Source: CAVTUU01 sp045804965 | GTDB lineage: Bacteria; Chloroflexota; Chloroflexia; Thermomicrobiales; UBA6265 | DNA length: 64,000 nucleotides | Direction: 5' to 3' | Assembly (NCBI GenBank): GCA_045804965.1 | Contig: JBJMMD010000047.1 | Coordinates: forward strand, 372,001-436,000 | Shown here: one piece after another, positions 52,113 through 61,323 of the stretch | Layout: each line of letters opens with the position of its first letter | Position numbering within the stretch: position 1 is the first letter of the stretch | The notes under the pieces: generated by a model | The model's input: the letters and a program-made list of their open reading frames with translations, nothing else | Told to the model about the DNA's origin: nothing | The model's database searches: none | Program-made: the position numbers and the translations under genes

Positions 52113-54902
52113 TTAAGCGTCGGCGATCGGTCGAGCCGGTTCATCACCGCCAACCACTGTCTGTACCAGGCTGACCGCCTCGGCAAGGCTTAAGGATTCG
52201 CCAGCGGACGAGGCATTTTGGAACCGCTCCTCGCCGAGCTCCGCTTGGGCGAACGAGGAGATGCCGCTAAGGTGCGCTTCGTCGCGAACCGAAGGCGGCG
52301 CACCGAGGCGGCGACGGCCAGTCGCCGCCGCACCAAGCAGCCGGGCTGAAGCGTCGAACTGACCCCAGATACAGGCGACCTCGGCCACTCCCTCCAAACA
52401 CTGGACAATGGTTAGAGCATCGTCGATGTCTTCGCTCAAGTTCATTGAGGCCTCAAACCGCGACGAAGCTTCGTCGATCGTGCCTTCACGCAATGCGACG
52501 ACACCGAGCGCGTGGAGCGTTGAGGCCATCCCGTCCTTGTCTTGGCAGACATCGAACAACGACTGGGAGTGCTCCAAGTGACGCCGGGCGGTCGAATGGT
52601 CTCCTTCGTGGCAGGCGATGAGCCCAAGACGCCGGATGGAATGCCCAATGTTCGCCGGATTCCCGAGAGGTTGGAATATTGCTAGTGCCTCCTCGTGCAG
52701 AGCGCGGGCCTGAGGATAATCCTCCTCAGCCGCGGCGAGGTCGCCGAGCTGATCCAAGGTGAAGGCGACTCCCATGTCGTCCTGGAGTTCGCGGAAGACG
52801 GTCAGGCTGTCTTCGTACCGGGCATGCGCCTCAGCCAACTCGCCACGCTGCTCGGCGACGCGACCGAGGCCACTCATCGCAGCGGCCAGATTTCGCCGTT
52901 CCCCGAGATCGCGCCAGATAGCAATGCTCTTTTCAAAAGAGGAACGTGCTCGCTCATACTCGTGCAGGTCGCAGGCGATGTTGCCGAGGTCGAGGAGGCC
53001 TAAGGCCTGCACACTGAGAGACGTGTCCCCGCTCGCAGTGAGCCCCCGCTCGAGCCACTCGCCGCCTTCCCGGAGGTGACCGCGCCGTGCCCAAAAGAGC
53101 CAGAGCAGCCAGCCGAACCCCAACACTATCTCGGGTTTTCCGTGGGCGAGGAGCCATTCGATGGCATCTCGGAAGTTTTCGTGCTCGGCCTCAAGTCGGT
53201 CGAGCCAGGTCCCCTGGTGCCGTCCGGTCAGTTCCGGATTCGCCTCTTCGGCCAGCGAGTGATAGAAGTCGGCGTGAGCTTGGCGTGTCGCGGCCTCTTC
53301 TCCGCTCGCTTCCAATTCCTCCAGTCCGTACTCGCGCAGTGTTGGAAGCATGGTGAACCGAGGAGGGTCCGTTTCACCTTCCTCATGTCGCACCAGGCTG
53401 TGCTCAGCTAGTTCCTCCAGACCGCTGAGGACGTCTACGTCGAGCGCGCCGGCTGCTGGCGCAACGGCCTCGGCAGCGTCGATCGTCCAGCCACCTTCAA
53501 AGACGGCCAGGCGACGGAAGAGCGCCTGAGAGGCCGGCCCGAGGAGGTGGTAACTCCAAGCGATTGTCGCCCGCAGCGTTTGCTGCCGCTCCGGCAGGTC
53601 CCGGTTGCCGCGGATCAGTTGCGGCAACCGCCGCTCCAGCCGGGCGAGCAGCGCTTCTGGGGTAAGCAGGCGGCTCCGCGCCGCCGCTAATTCCAGCGCC
53701 AGCGGTAGGCCGTCTAGCTGAGCGCAGATCGCGGCTACAGCTTTCGCGTTCTCCGTGTCGAGCGCGAAGCTCGGTTTGACCGCCTGGGCCCGCTCGGCGA
53801 AAAGGCGGATGGCGGGAACGCTCGCGAGTTCCGCAAAGGGCGGCAGTCGTTTCGAGTCTGGAACCTCAAGTGGTGGCACTTGCAATTCGCGCTCGCCCCG
53901 CACCCGTAGCGGCACTCGGCTCGTCACCAATGCCTTGATCTGCGGGCAGCCCGCCAATAGCTGCGCCACCTCTGACGCGGCGGCGACGACCTGCTCGAAG
54001 TTGTCCAACACCAGCAGCACGTGATGGTCGCGCAGCGCTTCGGCCAACCGCTCCTTCAGGGGCTGCCTTCCTTCGTCTCGGACTCCTACCGCCCTCGCGA
54101 TCGCGTTGACGACTAGCCCAGGCTCCCGTAGGGCGGCGAGATCGACGAACCACACGCCGTCTGGGAAGGTCTCCACCAGCTCAGCGGCCACTTGAAGGCT
54201 CAGCCGTGTCTTGCCGACGCCGCCGAGTCCAGATAGCGTCAATAAGCGGACGGTGTCGCGCCCCAACAACTCGGTCGCCTCGCCTACTTCTGGCTCGCGG
54301 CCGAGCAGCGGCGTCGGCTGGACCGGGAGGTTGTTGGGACGGGCGTCGAGACTCCTGAGAGGAGGGAACTCATCCGGCAGGTCAGGGACGATCAACTGGA
54401 AGATGCGCTCGGGACGGGCGAGATCTTTGAGGCGGTGACCCCCGAGGTCAACCAGGCGCGCGCCGTCCGGGAGCGCCTCGCGCACCGCGTCGGCCGTGAT
54501 CCGCGTAAGGAGGACTTGGCAACCGTAGCCGGTCGCGAGCAGGCGCGCGACCCGGTTGACCGGAGGTCCGAAGTAGTCGCCGTTCCGTTCTTCGGCCTCG
54601 CCCGTGTGCAGCGCCATCCGCACCCGCAAGGGGCCAATTTCGCCCCACAGTTCGGCGGCAAGGGCGCGTTGGGAATGAAGGGCCGCGGCGAGACCGTCCG
54701 CAGCCGCCGCAAAGACGGCGCAGAAGGCATCACCGACCGTCTTGAAGACGTAGCCGCCGCTAATCGCGATCGCGGTGTGCAAGATCTGGTCGTGATGGGC
54801 GACGGCGCCGGACATCGCTACAGAATCTTGGTCCCAGCGCCGCGTTGACCCCTCGATGTCCGTGAACAGAAACGTCACGGTGCCGCTCGGCATTCCGTCC
54901 AT
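52113..54902 (-). CDS. Class III cyclase-STAND ATPase-TPR protein (paralogue)
   Basis: This 929-residue protein has the same order as the one at 43295-46171: cyclase domain (Asp15 in FTDIEGS, Asp58 in TVGDAF, Asn/Arg in GPPVNRVARL), STAND ATPase with Walker A SGLGGVGKTR and Walker B VLLVLDNFEQV, then tetratricopeptide repeats. The ATPase core is close to its paralogue while the TPR part has diverged. It is transcribed toward the PQQ-propeller gene (convergent, 40-base gap). Such proteins likely couple peptide or protein sensing by TPRs to cyclic-nucleotide production; input signals are unknown. Confidence 0.9.
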   Translation of the reverse strand: MDGMPSGTVTFLFTDIEGSTRRWDQDSVAMSGAVAHHDQILHTAIAISGGYVFKTVGDAFCAVFAAAADGLAAALHSQRALAAELWGEIGPLRVRMALHTGEAEERNGDYFGPPVNRVARLLATGYGCQVLLTRITADAVREALPDGARLVDLGGHRLKDLARPERIFQLIVPDLPDEFPPLRSLDARPNNLPVQPTPLLGREPEVGEATELLGRDTVRLLTLSGLGGVGKTRLSLQVAAELVETFPDGVWFVDLAALREPGLVVNAIARAVGVRDEGRQPLKERLAEALRDHHVLLVLDNFEQVVAAASEVAQLLAGCPQIKALVTSRVPLRVRGERELQVPPLEVPDSKRLPPFAELASVPAIRLFAERAQAVKPSFALDTENAKAVAAICAQLDGLPLALELAAARSRLLTPEALLARLERRLPQLIRGNRDLPERQQTLRATIAWSYHLLGPASQALFRRLAVFEGGWTIDAAEAVAPAAGALDVDVLSGLEELAEHSLVRHEEGETDPPRFTMLPTLREYGLEELEASGEEAATRQAHADFYHSLAEEANPELTGRHQGTWLDRLEAEHENFRDAIEWLLAHGKPEIVLGFGWLLWLFWARRGHLREGGEWLERGLTASGDTSLSVQALGLLDLGNIACDLHEYERARSSFEKSIAIWRDLGERRNLAAAMSGLGRVAEQRGELAEAHARYEDSLTVFRELQDDMGVAFTLDQLGDLAAAEEDYPQARALHEEALAIFQPLGNPANIGHSIRRLGLIACHEGDHSTARRHLEHSQSLFDVCQDKDGMASTLHALGVVALREGTIDEASSRFEASMNLSEDIDDALTIVQCLEGVAEVACIWGQFDASARLLGAAATGRRRLGAPPSVRDEAHLSGISSFAQAELGEERFQNASSAGESLSLAEAVSLVQTVVGGDEPARPIADA

Positions 54903-55032
54903 TTCAGATCCCTGAGGCTACGGTTCGCAATTGCAGGCGACCGCGGGTAATGATTAATCAACCCCGATCGCTTGTTATTGTGCAGGAACGACCGGCAGCA
55001 TCAAGGCGAGAGAAACCAGCCGCGGTTGTCCC

Positions 55033-55329
55033 TCAGGACTCCCACATGGGATCGGGCCCCCAAATGTCGTGGGTTTCGCCCGCGTGGCGCTCGACGAAAC
55101 GCGCCCGATGCCCAAGGTCGCCTTGACGCAGTTTGGCCGCGACTGCGTCGGCGTGCTTGGCGCTCTCGTAGAGGCCGATGGAAATAACGCGATCGGGGCC
55201 GGCCTGGACAACGTAGCCGTCGATCATACCCCGAGGCGGCCAGTCGCCAACCTGGGCGGTAATGTCGCGCACGAATTGGTGCAGGTCCTCGCCTGGCGCG
55301 AGACGCCAGGTGATCACGTTCGCATACAT
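55033..55329 (-). CDS. Small dimeric alpha/beta-barrel (ABM-like) protein
   Basis: This 98-residue protein resembles the antibiotic-biosynthesis-monooxygenase/dimeric ferredoxin-like fold: MYANVITWRLAPGEDLHQF, a central IDGYVVQAGPDRVISIGLYES and a long helix AKHADAVAAKLRQG. ATG 55329 is preceded by GAAGGAGA; the longer ORF upstream is not supported. Members bind small hydrophobic ligands or act as cofactor-free oxygenases. Function here is unknown. It stands alone between the second cyclase and a membrane-protein gene. Confidence 0.75.
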   Translation of the reverse strand: MYANVITWRLAPGEDLHQFVRDITAQVGDWPPRGMIDGYVVQAGPDRVISIGLYESAKHADAVAAKLRQGDLGHRARFVERHAGETHDIWGPDPMWES

Positions 55330-55625
55330 GGCGTTGTCTCCTTCATTCTCCGCGCGTCGACTCGGTCCTTGGCGGGCTGCCCGTCCAACTTGGCCGGGCT
55401 GCAGGATGCCCGGGCTAGTTCGCCCCATTCTAAACCCAGGCAAGTCGGAGATGGATTCGGCGCTGTGCGCCTTTGCACGGTTCATCGACACATGTCTGCT
55501 GTTGCCGCTCATGCTATGTTTGGAGGCGACGAGCGAGAGGCGCTGCGTGTCGAGTGCGCTGCAGCCGTGACTATTGAACAAGGGAACTTGCGATCGAAGC
55601 CTTAACTGCCATTGAGTCGCGAGTA

Positions 55626-56267
55626 GTGCTCGTGCTCGTGCTCCTGTCCGGTGGGATCATCTTCACGCTTGCGGCTTTGGTCGATCGGCCGGACGAGAGC
55701 CACGGCCCTGCCGAATCTGCTGCCGTGGTGAGCGAGCACGAGGCCACCGATCCGGAAACGCCGGGCACAACCGGCAACACAGTCGAGCATGGTAATACCT
55801 CCGAGGTCACGAACAGTGCGGAGTCCGAGCACGGAGAAGTCGGAAATGATCAGCCCGGGTTAGCCCAAGATGATCGGCAATCCGATTCGGTGTTGAGTGT
55901 CGATATGGAGTCGCTCAATCTCGTCTCTCCCCGGTTGACGCTCCTCCTCATAGGTTTGACGATTCTGCTTGCCGCGGGTTTAGTGACTTGGTGGTCTATG
56001 TGGATGCTCGTGGCATGCGTCGGCCTCGGTCTTGCGGGAGTTGCGAATGGTGTACACGAGGCGACCGGCGCGGGTGAAGAGCTAGGAATCCTAGTTCCAC
56101 TGCCTATTCTCGCGTCCGTCCTATACGGCGGGGCGGCCAGTCTCGCTGGGCTTGCAATTATCAGAGCGCGCACTAAATCGGTGGCCCCTCACTCGAGAGG
56201 AACCAGGTTCGCGATGTCGCCACTGGATCTGCCCACAGGGCACTCGGAAGGAGCGCAAGATGTCTGA
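55626..56267 (+). CDS. Membrane protein with acidic loop, unknown function
   Basis: This 213-residue protein has an N-terminal helix (about 2-18), a long acidic, Glu/Ser/Thr-rich loop (20-95) and three C-terminal helices (about 100-185). I do not recognise the family. The start is GTG 55626 or GTG 55632; a stop codon limits anything upstream. Its end overlaps the start of a small acidic protein by eight bases, so the pair is co-translated. Confidence 0.55.
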   Translation: MLVLVLLSGGIIFTLAALVDRPDESHGPAESAAVVSEHEATDPETPGTTGNTVEHGNTSEVTNSAESEHGEVGNDQPGLAQDDRQSDSVLSVDMESLNLVSPRLTLLLIGLTILLAAGLVTWWSMWMLVACVGLGLAGVANGVHEATGAGEELGILVPLPILASVLYGGAASLAGLAIIRARTKSVAPHSRGTRFAMSPLDLPTGHSEGAQDV

Positions 56268-56457
56268 CCGAAAAAGTCGAGGCGAAGAAGAGGATGCCGA
56301 GACCGAGAGGACCGACGTTGGAGAGGGCGAACGCGGCGTCACCAGCCCCAGCCGGGGTGGAATGTTCGGTCAAACGCCTGGCGAAGAAGGAGACAAGGCG
56401 GAAGATTCGGTGGGAGGCCCCGGCACGACACCGCCTCACCGGCAAGACAAAGTTTGA
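56260..56457 (+). CDS. Small hydrophilic acidic protein
   Basis: This is a 65-residue protein, very rich in Glu, Gly, Asp and Arg, without a hydrophobic segment; it is probably disordered. AAGGAG lies upstream of the ATG, inside the end of the preceding gene. It may be a stress or regulatory peptide. A palindrome lies 8 bases after its stop. Confidence 0.5.
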   Translation: MSDRKSRGEEEDAETERTDVGEGERGVTSPSRGGMFGQTPGEEGDKAEDSVGGPGTTPPHRQDKV

Positions 56458-56464
56458 TTTGGTA

Positions 56465-56496
56465 CATCCATGGCACGGCTGGCCGTGCCATGGATG
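56465..56496. repeat. Near-perfect 32-base palindrome, possible terminator or cruciform
   Basis: Arms 56465-56479 and 56482-56496 pair over 15 bp with only a TG between them (core CATGGCACGGC...GCCGTGCCATG). It starts 8 bases after the small acidic gene and likely ends its transcript, but no T-run follows. A protein-binding site is possible as well. Confidence 0.55.
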
Positions 56497-57174
56497 GCAT
56501 TCGATGCTTCGCTTTCGAGTGCCTTCGGGCTTCCCTTGGATCGGGCACTAATCGGCCCGCGGCTTGTCCTCGCGTTTGCACTTCAAATCACAAGTTTGCT
56601 TAACGGGCCGTTGCGCGCCAGGGTCGTCGCCGGACGCACGCTCGCACCGACTTGAGATTTATCTTTACTCTCACTGAGTTAGAACTTGAGATCGATATTA
56701 TCTCGACTTTGACGCACCCGCAGATTGCCGGCACCGCGCTCCCAGCAATTCCTTTGGGGGCTCATCCTCGACGAATCCGAAGATTCAAGAAGAAGATTTC
56801 CTTCTCACCTAAGTCGAGGTCAAACGGCAAAGCCTGCGGCGAGACAACGGATTCTTGAGCCGGCCACCCCGGCTCTGCCAGCCGGCCGAAAGGCAACCGT
56901 CAGGCGCCCCACCACCTTCACCCACGTGCGCAATCATTGGCACTTGCGACTTGGCTGCGATCGGATCCTACGGTCGCTCGCGGTTCGCAGTCAGATTGAC
57001 GATCGCTGGACGCGCTTTTGGTGCAGCGTGCGCTCGCCCGATACGAGTTCTTGCCGAATGCCGGACAGCGTCGCCACGAAAAATGGGTGATTTCACCGAT
57101 ACGCGGTGGCCGCAATTTGGCTAGGGTATTTGCAGATGCCAGGGCGCACGTGACGACTCGGCCGTGCGTCGCAC

Positions 57175-57195
57175 TTTTACAACATTTTTACAACA
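57175..57195 (+). promoter_or_regulatory. Direct repeat, candidate activator site
   Basis: TTTTACAACA occurs twice (57175-57184 and 57186-57195) with an 11-base period, directly before the -35 of the candidate promoter. Eleven-base-period repeats are typical of OmpR/PhoB-family response regulator sites. Confidence 0.45.
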
Positions 57196-57196
57196 C

Positions 57197-57224
57197 TGGA
57201 CTTTCCAAATTAGTTCGGTATAGT
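57197..57224 (+). promoter_or_regulatory. Candidate promoter of the PfpI-BFD-SnoaL array
   Basis: TGGACT (57197-57202, 4/6) and TATAGT (57219-57224, 5/6) are separated by 16 bases. A leader of about 200 bases would follow before the TTG start at 57430. The direct repeat upstream could recruit an activator. Confidence 0.4.
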
Positions 57225-57429
57225 AGCGGGGTCAAAAAAATACGGCGTGCGAGATGATCGAAACGCCGCTGATGTCTCGGGGCTACTAAGCTAACTCCAG
57301 CAATGGGGTGGCTCTGTGGCATCGCGTTGGATCTATATACGGTTAGGCATAGCGTCCGTGCGGCATGCGAGCAGTGAATAGCGACTGTGTGCACCAAATG
57401 GACGGGTAGCGGAATGGGAGGTTGGTTCA

Positions 57430-58254
57430 TTGAAACGAATTCTCGTATTGCTGTCCGAGCGCGGTTTTTGGGGTGAGGAACTCGTCGGACCCCTCGAAAC
57501 ATTTGATGCGAAGAAGTACGAAGTCACGTTCATTACGCCGACTGGTGAGCGTCCTCAGGCCCTCCCGCCAAGCATGAACGCGCATTACATCGACCCGCCC
57601 CTTGGCCGGTCGGTGACCTCGGAACAAGTTGCCAAAAAGACCCGAGCGATCGACAAGTCACCGCGGCTCGACAAGCCACTCAACATCTCCGAGTGGTTCC
57701 CAGAGCGCCCCTATATGAGCTCCACCAACTACCTCCGGGACATGGAAGCATATTGGGAGAAGGTCGACAAAGCGCAGAAGGAAGCGGCGGATCGTTACGA
57801 CTCCCTTTTGATCGTCGGCGGCAGCGGTCCGATTGTTGACCTCGTAAACAACCAGCGAGTCCACGATCTGATCCTCGCGTTCTACAAAGCGAATCAGCCG
57901 ATTGCTGCCGAGTGCTATGGGGTCGCTTGCCTCGCATTCGCCCGCGACTGGAACGCTCGACGCAGTATCCTCCAGGGCAAACGCGTCACCGGGCACTGTC
58001 TGGAATACGATTATCACGACGGCACGGGCTTCATCGGCACACTTTTCAACTTCGGCCCGCCGCCATACCCACTCGAATTCATCCTCCGCGACGCGACGGC
58101 TCCCGACGGCGAGTATGTCGGCAACGTGAGCCGCCTCCGTTCGGTCATCGTCGATTACCCGTTCATCACTAGTCGCTCGACGCCCGACTCTTACCTGTGC
58201 GGGGAGAAGGTGGTCGATGTCCTTGAAAACGGCCTGACGCGCTGGGGCTGGTAG
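57430..58254 (+). CDS. DJ-1/PfpI-family protein (class I glutamine amidotransferase-like)
   Basis: This 274-residue protein has the PfpI/DJ-1 core. The first strand is MKRILVLLSERGF, the conserved Glu lies in GEELVGPLE (residues 16-24), the SLLIVGGSGP turn precedes a helix, and the nucleophile elbow is IAAECYGVACL (Cys162). A region of about 60 residues (80-125, EWFPERPYMSSTNYLRDMEAYW) is inserted relative to short PfpI proteins. Start is TTG 57430 after GGGAGG. The family includes isocyanide hydratase, glyoxalase III and deglycase-like enzymes, so hydrolysis of a reactive small compound is possible. It is the first gene of the array with the ThDP enzyme. Confidence 0.85.
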   Translation: MKRILVLLSERGFWGEELVGPLETFDAKKYEVTFITPTGERPQALPPSMNAHYIDPPLGRSVTSEQVAKKTRAIDKSPRLDKPLNISEWFPERPYMSSTNYLRDMEAYWEKVDKAQKEAADRYDSLLIVGGSGPIVDLVNNQRVHDLILAFYKANQPIAAECYGVACLAFARDWNARRSILQGKRVTGHCLEYDYHDGTGFIGTLFNFGPPPYPLEFILRDATAPDGEYVGNVSRLRSVIVDYPFITSRSTPDSYLCGEKVVDVLENGLTRWGW

Positions 58255-58370
58255 GGCCACAGGGTACAGGCATATAGACTCGATACAGCGGCTGCTCCTA
58301 CAGGCGATGCGGCTAGCGCGATTCGGAGCCGCGCGCCGACCTTGGACAGTCGGGAGGAAGTTGAGCACTG

Positions 58371-60077
58371 ATGACTGGCACGACCGGGCGGTACGCGCTG
58401 CTCGAACAACTTGCCGCCGATGGCGTCGAATACATCTTTGGCAATCCTGGCACCGTCGAGCAGGGATTTCTGGACGCGCTCGAGGATATACCGCGTCTTT
58501 GCTACATTATGGCCCTCCAGGAAACTGTCGCCGTTGCCGCCGCGGATGGATACGCGCGGGCGACCAAACGGCCGGCGGTCGTCCAGTTGCACAGTGGTGT
58601 CGGTCTTGGCAATGGCGTCGGCATGATGTACCAGGCGAAGCGCGGCGAAGCCCCGCTTGTCGTCCTGGCCGGCGAGTCCGGGCTTCGCTACGATGCAATG
58701 GACGCCCAAATGGCGGCCGATTTGGTCGCGATCGCCGAGCCGGTCACGAAGTGGGCAACGCGCGTGGTCCATCCTTCTTCGCTGTTGCGGGTGGTGCGGC
58801 GAGCAATGAAGATCGCGGCAACGCCGCCGATGGGACCTGTCTTCGTTTCGCTGCCCATGGACGTGCTCGACGCGCCGTCAGAAGAAGAAGTAGTTCCGAC
58901 ATCCTATCCAGTCACACGCGTGGCGCCCGAGAACGCTCTCGTGTATCGCGCAGCGGCGATGCTTGCCGGCGCCAGTCGGCCACTGCTCATCGTCGGCGAC
59001 GGGATCGCAGCATCCGGTGCACAGTCGGAGCTTGCCAAAGTGGCCGAGTTGGCCGGAGCGGAGATTTGGGAAGCAAACGGCTCCGAGGTCAATATCAGCG
59101 CCGCCCACCCGCAATACCGCGGCGCGCTCGGGCATATGTTCGGCGACCATAGCCGTGAAATTACTCGCGCCTCGGACGTCATCTTGATTAGTGGAACTTA
59201 CGTCTTTCCCGAGGTCTTCCCTGCCCTGCACGGCGTCTTTGCCCACGGTGCCCAGGTTATCCATATCGACCTAAACGGCTACGAGATCGCAAAAAACTTC
59301 CCGGTCGACCTGGGGATCGTCAGCGATCCAAAGGCGACGTTGGGACAGCTCGCAACCGCTCTGGAGCAGGTAATGACCTCCGCTCAGCGAGATGCGGCAC
59401 GCCAGCGCGCATTCGGACTCGGCGAAGCCAAAAAACGCGAACTCGCTGCCCAGAAAAAATCGGATGAGAGCGCGCGGGACTCCGTGCCAATGCATGCGTC
59501 TCGGTTCATGGCCGAACTTGCATCGCAGCTATCTGCTGACGCAGTGATTTTTGACGAGGCGCTGACGACCTCGCCTGAATTGACGCGCTACCTGACCCCC
59601 ACTCTTCCAGGTCACTATTTCCAAACGCGCGGCGGCTCGCTTGGGGTCGGCTTTCCCGGCGCTATTGGGCTCAAACTGGCGCACCCTGACAAGACCGTCA
59701 TCGGGTTCAGCGGCGATGGGGGTGCGATGTACACCCCTCAGGCGCTGTGGACGGCGGCGCATCACAACCTGGACGTCAAATTCGTCGTCTGCAACAATCG
59801 CAGTTATCGCATTCTCAAGCACAATATCCAACAGTACTGGCACGAACGCGATCTCGAGGAACGCGACTTTCCTCATCCGTTCGACATTACATCCCCCAAC
59901 ATCGACTTCGCCGGACTGGCTACCTCGGTGGGGGTCGAGTCGACGCGAGTCGAAACGCCCGATCAGGTAGGGCCGGCGATTTCCCAGGCGCTCACTCATA
60001 GCGGCCCTTTCCTTATAGATCTCGTCATATCCGGCGAGGTGGCCAACCACTTTGTCTATGTCAAAGCCGGTCAGTAG
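58371..60077 (+). CDS. ThDP-dependent enzyme, benzoylformate decarboxylase-like
   Basis: This 568-residue enzyme has the three-domain fold of ThDP decarboxylases and acetolactate synthases. Catalytic Glu51 lies in ALQETVAV; LHSGVGLGNGVG (from residue 73) carries the His-Ser pair (His74, Ser75) used by benzoylformate decarboxylase. The ThDP motif GDGGAMYTPQALWTAA...VVCNN begins near residue 448. It may decarboxylate an aromatic or branched 2-oxo acid or ligate aldehydes. The substrate is not known. It lies 116 bases after the PfpI gene and before the SnoaL-like genes. Confidence 0.88.
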   Translation: MTGTTGRYALLEQLAADGVEYIFGNPGTVEQGFLDALEDIPRLCYIMALQETVAVAAADGYARATKRPAVVQLHSGVGLGNGVGMMYQAKRGEAPLVVLAGESGLRYDAMDAQMAADLVAIAEPVTKWATRVVHPSSLLRVVRRAMKIAATPPMGPVFVSLPMDVLDAPSEEEVVPTSYPVTRVAPENALVYRAAAMLAGASRPLLIVGDGIAASGAQSELAKVAELAGAEIWEANGSEVNISAAHPQYRGALGHMFGDHSREITRASDVILISGTYVFPEVFPALHGVFAHGAQVIHIDLNGYEIAKNFPVDLGIVSDPKATLGQLATALEQVMTSAQRDAARQRAFGLGEAKKRELAAQKKSDESARDSVPMHASRFMAELASQLSADAVIFDEALTTSPELTRYLTPTLPGHYFQTRGGSLGVGFPGAIGLKLAHPDKTVIGFSGDGGAMYTPQALWTAAHHNLDVKFVVCNNRSYRILKHNIQQYWHERDLEERDFPHPFDITSPNIDFAGLATSVGVESTRVETPDQVGPAISQALTHSGPFLIDLVISGEVANHFVYVKAGQ

Positions 60078-60163
60078 GAGGAGATGCCAGGCAAACAAGG
60101 GAAATTTCAACGCTCAAGGCACGATGCTTCAGTTGGAGACAAATCATTCAACTAGGAGGAAAT

Positions 60164-60619
60164 ATGGTGCGTTCAACAGGTCCACACAAGAAGTCCGGAA
60201 CCAATTCTGACGTCGTCGTGAAGATGTATGAGTGTTTCAATCGCGCTGACCTCGACACTATCAAAAATGATGTTTTCGCCTCTAACCTTGTATGGCGTCT
60301 TCCCGGTCGCCACCCGCTCGCTGGGGAAAAGCGTGGGCCAGATGAGGTCCTCGCTTTCTTCCACCAATTGAACAAGTCGGGTATCCACGTCGATCTGGTC
60401 GGCATCCACGACTGGAGTGATGACACCGTCGTCGAGGTCCACCGTGGTCACGGGCAGGCCGGCGACGCCAAGCTTGATGGTGTCAACTGCACCCATTATC
60501 GGATCGAAAACGGCAAAATCGCTGAGGTCCAGGTTTATGTGAGCGATCAGTATGCACTCGACAACTTCTTCAACGAGGTCTACAAGTACAAGCCGATCCC
60601 GGACCGCCTGGCGGAGTAA
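60164..60619 (+). CDS. SnoaL-like (NTF2 fold) protein 1
   Basis: This 151-residue small protein has an NTF2-like cone fold: VVKMYECFNRADLDTI, FASNLVWRLPGRHPLAG (typical SnoaL_2 block), then LNKSGIHVDLVGIHDWSDDTVVEVH. AGGAGGAAAT precedes the ATG. Related proteins are cyclases, isomerases, dehydratases or hydrolases, or carry no catalysis. It is the first of six in a row, so it belongs to the same pathway. A basic N-terminal tail is special to this copy. Confidence 0.8.
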   Translation: MVRSTGPHKKSGTNSDVVVKMYECFNRADLDTIKNDVFASNLVWRLPGRHPLAGEKRGPDEVLAFFHQLNKSGIHVDLVGIHDWSDDTVVEVHRGHGQAGDAKLDGVNCTHYRIENGKIAEVQVYVSDQYALDNFFNEVYKYKPIPDRLAE

Positions 60620-60824
60620 TTGCTGGAGTTTATCCATCGACCGCCTATTGCTACCCACCTTTAAGCCCCAGTGGTTGGTGGGGGTCGACAGGTTCCTTCG
60701 CCTTTGGACGCTTGGCGATCCAATACCGGAGGAGCGAGCGCGCGGATTGGACTGAACGCCAGAGGGTTGCCGCCGAGAGATGTCGGCGGTCGATCGACGG
60801 TCTTCAATCCTCAAAGGAGGCAGC

Positions 60825-61271
60825 ATGCCAAACGTTACTCCCGATCTCGTGCGCAAGGCGTACGGGGCGCTTGCCTCGGGCGATGTTGAGCAAATTCAGG
60901 AGTACTGGGCCGAGGACATGAACTGGCTCGTGCCGGGTCACAATCCGCTGTCAGGGTGGTACCACGGACGGGACGCGTTCCTTGGGTTCATGGGACAGGT
61001 CGGGGCACTGTCGGCCAATAGCTTCAATATGGAGTCGATCGCCGTCATGACGAGCGACGACTACTCTGCCGACGTGACACGCAACATCGGGTTCCGAGGT
61101 GGCTTCGAAGGGAAGGGCACTGTCCCTTACACAAAGTTAGACATCAATGTCGTCCATGTTCTGCGCTGGCGGGACGGGAAAGTGATCGAGGGCCGAGGCG
61201 CGATCTTCGGTGACGGCACAACGGAGTACGACCAGTTCTGGGCACCGACCACCGGAGGCGAACGGATCTGA
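60825..61271 (+). CDS. SnoaL-like (NTF2 fold) protein 2
   Basis: This 148-residue protein has LVRKAYGALASGDVEQIQEYWAEDMNWLVPGHNPLSGWYHG, a SnoaL_2-type beginning, and ends with VIEGRGAIFGDGTTEYDQFW. AAAGGAGG lies upstream of ATG 60825. It follows copy 1 after 205 bases, the largest gap in the array; a second promoter may be there but was not found. It is closest in style to copy 1. Confidence 0.8.
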   Translation: MPNVTPDLVRKAYGALASGDVEQIQEYWAEDMNWLVPGHNPLSGWYHGRDAFLGFMGQVGALSANSFNMESIAVMTSDDYSADVTRNIGFRGGFEGKGTVPYTKLDINVVHVLRWRDGKVIEGRGAIFGDGTTEYDQFWAPTTGGERI

Positions 61272-61323
61272 CCGCGCGGCGCGTGTTCGGAACGGGCGGG
61301 TGCCCCTAGGAGGGAATCGTTTG

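Larger units (their letters stand above)
56458..57429. other. Long intergenic region upstream of the PfpI-BFD-SnoaL array
   Basis: Nearly 1 kb without a convincing gene. It holds the large palindrome at 56465-56496, a 11-base-period direct repeat at 57175-57195 and a promoter candidate at 57197-57224. The interval 57170-57250 is AT-rich relative to the rest. Several short ORFs between 56600 and 57260 lack recognisable features. Confidence 0.5.

Noticed and set aside
55330..55581. A longer form (182 residues) of the small ABM-like protein
   Set aside because: The extra N-terminal 84 residues show no homology, while the internal ATG has a strong ribosome binding site.
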